Shown here: piece by piece, positions 60,441-64,000 of the stretch
Layout of the letters: each line of letters starts with the position of its first letter
Numbering within the stretch: the first letter of the stretch is position 1
Assembly (NCBI GenBank): GCA_023548195.1
Contig: JAJHZJ010000808.1
Coordinates: forward strand, 4,755,182 to 4,819,181
Direction: 5' to 3'
Origin: Bettongia penicillata ogilbyi
Taxonomy: Eukaryota > Chordata > Mammalia > Diprotodontia > Potoroidae
DNA: 64,000 nucleotides
Notes under the pieces: model-generated
What the model was told of the DNA's origin: nothing
Database searches by the model: none
Seen by the model: the letters and a program-made list of their open reading frames with translations, nothing else
Made by a program: the position numbers and the translations under genes

Positions 60441-60735
60441 TGTTGCTGGTAACAGAGGGAATCAGGAAAGAATTTCACAAAGGGAGTGGCACCTGAGTTA
60501 AAGTATTAAAGAAAGATAAAGATTCTGAGAAGTAGGCATGAGGAAGGAATGAAATCCAGGCAGGGGAACTGGTTTCTACAAAAATGTTGGGAAATGAAAT
60601 TGTGACATCAGCTGGTAGTTCTATTTTGCTGGAATGGAGAATGTATGATAGAAAGGAGGGAAGAAGTAATATAAAATCAGGCTGGAACAGAAACCAACGT
60701 CATCTAAAAATTTGCACACAAATGAAGGAAAATCT
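60440..60735 (-). mobile_element. L2 internal fragment, antisense
   Basis: AATCAGGAAAGAATTTCACAAAGG, GTGGCACCTGAGTTAAAG, GATTCTGAGAAGTAGGCATGAGG, TTTGCTGGAATGGAGAATG follow the antisense L2 order. Confidence 0.65.
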
Positions 60736-61700
60736 CAATACTTTGGGAAAGATGCATCCCTCAGGTCAATGTGCTGAAGCAATTAGATTCAGGGTTGGGG
60801 AGGCTGAGCCATAGGTAATTTATCTGCATATATCTCTGGCAAGCCACACACATTTAGCAGACATGGATGCTTGCTAAGACAGATAATGTTGGCTGGACTG
60901 TGGATATGAATAGGTTTTCTGGACAAGCGTCAAGCACAGCAGGAATGTGAATCAGAGCCAGCTCCCTGACTGGACTCTACCATCACGGGCAATGGACAAA
61001 GTTTTTCATGACAAAAGAATGGATAATTTCTTAAAGCTGCACTTTAAGAGCATTTCTAATGTGTCCAGCATCAAGAATGCCTACAAACATTACAAACATA
61101 AATGCTAGGCAAGAGTACAAGATGCAGCCCATTTGCCTGATGGAGTTATTTCATAAAATCTAACCGAGAGATCAATCACCCAATCTTCTCAGCTTTCTTG
61201 CAAGAATATAAATCACCTTGAAAGAAATTCATCAGTTTGAAAATGTCAGCTCTGCTTCAAATTCTATTGACTACCCAAGCTTTCTCTATCCTACAAACTT
61301 CCAGATTCTTCTTTGTTACACTGGTCCTCAAAAAAAATCAAGAGCAGTTGAAACAAGAGTTCCATTTCCAAGTTGTACAAGTGAATTTTACCATGATCAT
61401 ACTATGTTTAGAAAAGCAAGAGATAAATTTATCTCAGTCAATCTAAGGATTTCCCCACCCCCACCCCTGCATCCTGCTATGTTTCATCTGAAGATGACAA
61501 TAGGACTCTGATTCCCATATAGCAATACTGGCATACGTGTCAAAGAAAATAGGCATTTAATCATCATAGCACTAGAGAGGTGCAATATGGCAACCTAGAT
61601 GATAGAAATGTAAAAAGTGAAAGAAAGGAGGCTGCCAAGACTTATAAGCCATCTCTATATGTACCTTTCTGAGGAATATGTTAACGAATGAGTTTCTCCA
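60735..61700. other. Unassigned sequence
   Basis: No gene or repeat recognised; 60930-61210 is repeat-free, mixed-composition sequence that might be conserved. Confidence 0.4.
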
Positions 61701-61705
61701 GATTG

Positions 61706-61943
61706 GGTCAGCTAGGTGGCAGCCAACAAGGGCCAGGCCTGGAGTCAGGAAGACCAGAGTTCAAATCCAACATCAGACACGAACTCTGTGATCCTGAGTA
61801 AGTTCCTTAACCCTGTTTGCCTCATTTTCCTCCTCGGTAAAGTGAACTGGAGAAGAAAATAGCAAACCACTCCAGTATCTCTGCCAAGAAAATCCTAAAT
61901 GGGGTCACAAAATGTTGAGACAACTACACAAATGAACAGCAAC
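61706..61943 (+). mobile_element. Marsupial CORE-SINE, nearly full length
   Basis: GGGTCAGCTAGGTGGCAGCC head, AGGCCTGGAGTCAGGAAGACC, AGCAAACCACTCCAGTATCTCTGCC, AAATGGGGTCACAAAATG. Confidence 0.93.
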
Positions 61944-63530
61944 TCTTCAAATCAGTAAGCATTGGGTATAAACCAGACAAGTTCATAGGTATCCTACCTT
62001 CAGGCTCTGAAATAAGTGATACTCCAGAAAGCATGCTCAAAGTACCAACAAGTAAATTAATGTTTCTAGACTGTCTAAGAACTATCTGATGTTTAGCCCC
62101 CTTTTTCCAGCACTCATGACACCATAACTTTAAATAAAACCAAAGCTGTCTGCATGAGGCTCAGACACATTTTGGATTTCTGACAATTTCATGTACTGAG
62201 ACGGTCAGATATCTACATACAGATTTAGAATTGGGATAGATCCTCATTCAGGCAGTAAATGGCAAAGCCAAAATAGTCAACAGTTTAAATAAAGGGTCAC
62301 ATAGGAAAACAAAGAAAGCCCAAGTTAAAAAAAAACCAAAAACAAAATAATCCTCAACATAAAGATTAGATCTTAAACAATTAAATATTCAGGGTTTCAG
62401 CTACTCATTTTAAACTCTGATGTTTTTCACTCTTTCAGATTTTTTTTTAAATACTTGATCTCATCCCCAATAACTAGCAATAGTGGTTTTAATACTAAAG
62501 AATTTGTGAGGAATTATTCATTCATAGAGGAAAACCAAAACAATAATACAAGGTTGCTTTAACTTTATGGGAACAATTAAAACATGACACAAGTGAAAAG
62601 CAGTGATGGAAAATAGAAAAGTTGAAGTGATTCACTTTAAAATTATCGTAAAATGCTGATTCTTTAAACTCAGCATTCTTTTACACATCCAAGTGGAAAA
62701 TCTATTTTCCACTGCCAAGCTGCAATTATAGAACTTAGAAAGTCCATGCTAAAGTGGCATATAATTGGACAGCTTGACAGTTTGTTCATAAAAAAGCAGA
62801 CTACCTAAAAAGGCATATTATTTTCAATAGGAATTTGTCTGGATGGAGATACTGATGACAGTAATTGCCCGGATATTATCATATTATCATGGTCTCCAGC
62901 TAATATTTCTTCAGTTTTAGCATTTATCTTTTACTTACCTATGTAATTCAAAATTATGTTTTACACTGAGCAGTGAAATTCTTGTCTGAGAGATCTTTCA
63001 CACCTGGATTCTACTAGGATTCATAAATCTTACACTCAAAATATCAGTCATTTCATTTTTGAGTATCTATTAACCTGCCCATGTTCTTAATTTCAGCTCT
63101 ATAGAAGAGATCAGGGTATTTCAAACAAAGATTACCCAGGGAGACAGACACAAAATGTGTATGTAAAACAATATTCACTTGGGCAGAGTAGGGAACGGCA
63201 GACTTCAAACTCCACTAGAGTCACTAAGGGCAACGTAGAGTATACAATACATTCGTCCTTTTGAAGCCTTTTTCATTACATTGACAAGGATAGTTCACTA
63301 TAGTGATCACTTACTGGGGGAAGAGAAGGGGAAGGGAGGAGAGTCACACACTTAGGTGACATCAAAGTAAGGAAAAGTGAGGAGAGAAGGGAGACAGTGA
63401 CAGAATGAGAAAAATGTTGTCCAGGAGAGGTAAAGGATAACAAAAAATGGAATTCCAAGAAAGATAATATGGCAAAAGGACAAAAATACATTTGCTTGTA
63501 GGTCTTTCCTAAAGACAATGTAGCACATAA
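61943..63530. other. Unassigned sequence
   Basis: No gene or repeat recognised; a 22 bp inverted repeat lies at 62692-62713. Confidence 0.4.
62692..62713. repeat. Perfect 9 bp inverted repeat, 4-base loop
   Basis: AGTGGAAAA and TTTTCCACT flank TCTA. The arms hold two opposed GGAAAA (NFAT-like) cores. It could be a paired binding site or chance. Confidence 0.8.
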
Positions 63531-63850
63531 AGGTAATGGGACATTACTGCACCGTAACAAAAGAGGAATATAAGGAATTTAGAAAAAACATGGAAAGACT
63601 TGTATTAGCAAATAAATACATATACAATAACTACAACATCGTCTATATGGTCAGACTTGATTTGTGTTTTACTTTCATTTACTGATCTGCTTCCCCTGCA
63701 CCGCCCTCCTTTTTTATTCTTTGTTACAAGGAGGGCTTTGCTGAGTAAGGGGAAAAAAGGATAGATTCAGAAATGAAGATTATGCAAAAACAGAATGTAG
63801 CAATCAAAATGGAGAAACAAAATAAAATGCTGGCCCTCACTCTACCTGGT
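63530..63850 (+). mobile_element. L1-like LINE 3' end
   Basis: TGGAAAGACTTGTATTAGC, ACATATACAATAACTACAACATCG, TTTATTCTTTGTTACAAGGAGGGC, same subfamily as 5690 and 43740. Confidence 0.7.
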
Positions 63851-64000
63851 ACAATCATCCTTGAATACTAAAAATACAATAAGTTATACAAATTTGAAAG
63901 ATAAAATGATGCTTTTGTTCATCTTTTAAGTTAATATCTGTGAAAGACACCAGTAAAGCTTGTTCTAAGAATATCTTTTCAAAAATGGATACTCTATATG

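Overview
This window looks like intergenic or intronic DNA from a marsupial (metatherian) nuclear genome. The evidence is the repeat content: many tRNA-headed CORE-SINEs of marsupial type, MIR-like SINEs, eroded L2 and CR1/L3 LINEs, L1 3' ends, and a nearly complete half-L1 (HAL1-type) element. The DNA is AT-rich, with CpG-rich sequence only in the HAL1 5' end. I could not assign a species. No bacterial-type genes, operons, CRISPR arrays, rRNA or convincing tRNA genes are present.

The one long, clearly recognisable protein frame is at 22901-24622: 573 codons for mitochondrial HSP60 (HSPD1). It has no introns, ends in an A tract after a polyadenylation signal, and is bracketed by a 15-17 bp target-site duplication. 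It is therefore a processed retrocopy, not the parent gene. The frame is fully open, but several near-invariant positions are changed, including Gly to Trp in the ATP-binding loop.

The second coding region is ORF1 of the HAL1-type retrotransposon at 47585-50559. The element has a 14 bp target-site duplication, a CpG-rich 5' UTR that starts with a YY1-like site, and an ORF1 broken by one frameshift. There is no ORF2/reverse transcriptase; ORF1 is followed by a G-rich 3' region. An older fragment of a related element is cut by the left edge of the window.

Layout: 1-480 old HAL1/L1 fragment; 0.5-7.2 kb L2, antisense CR1/L3 and L1 fossils; 7.2-12.4 kb mostly unassigned AT-rich sequence; 12.4-22.4 kb L2, SINE, L1 and CR1 fossils; 22.8-25.1 kb HSPD1 retrocopy; 25.1-47.5 kb mixed SINE, L2, L1, DNA-transposon fossils and microsatellites; 47.6-50.6 kb HAL1; 50.9-64 kb more SINE, L2 and L1 fossils with unassigned spacers. 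L1-type machinery probably made the HSPD1 retrocopy, HAL1 and the SINEs, since each has an A-rich end and, where visible, short target-site duplications. Several single-copy-looking spacers rich in TAAT and FOX-type motifs might be conserved regulatory elements; that is inference only. Repeat family names rest on remembered consensus sequences, and all boundaries other than target-site duplications are approximate.
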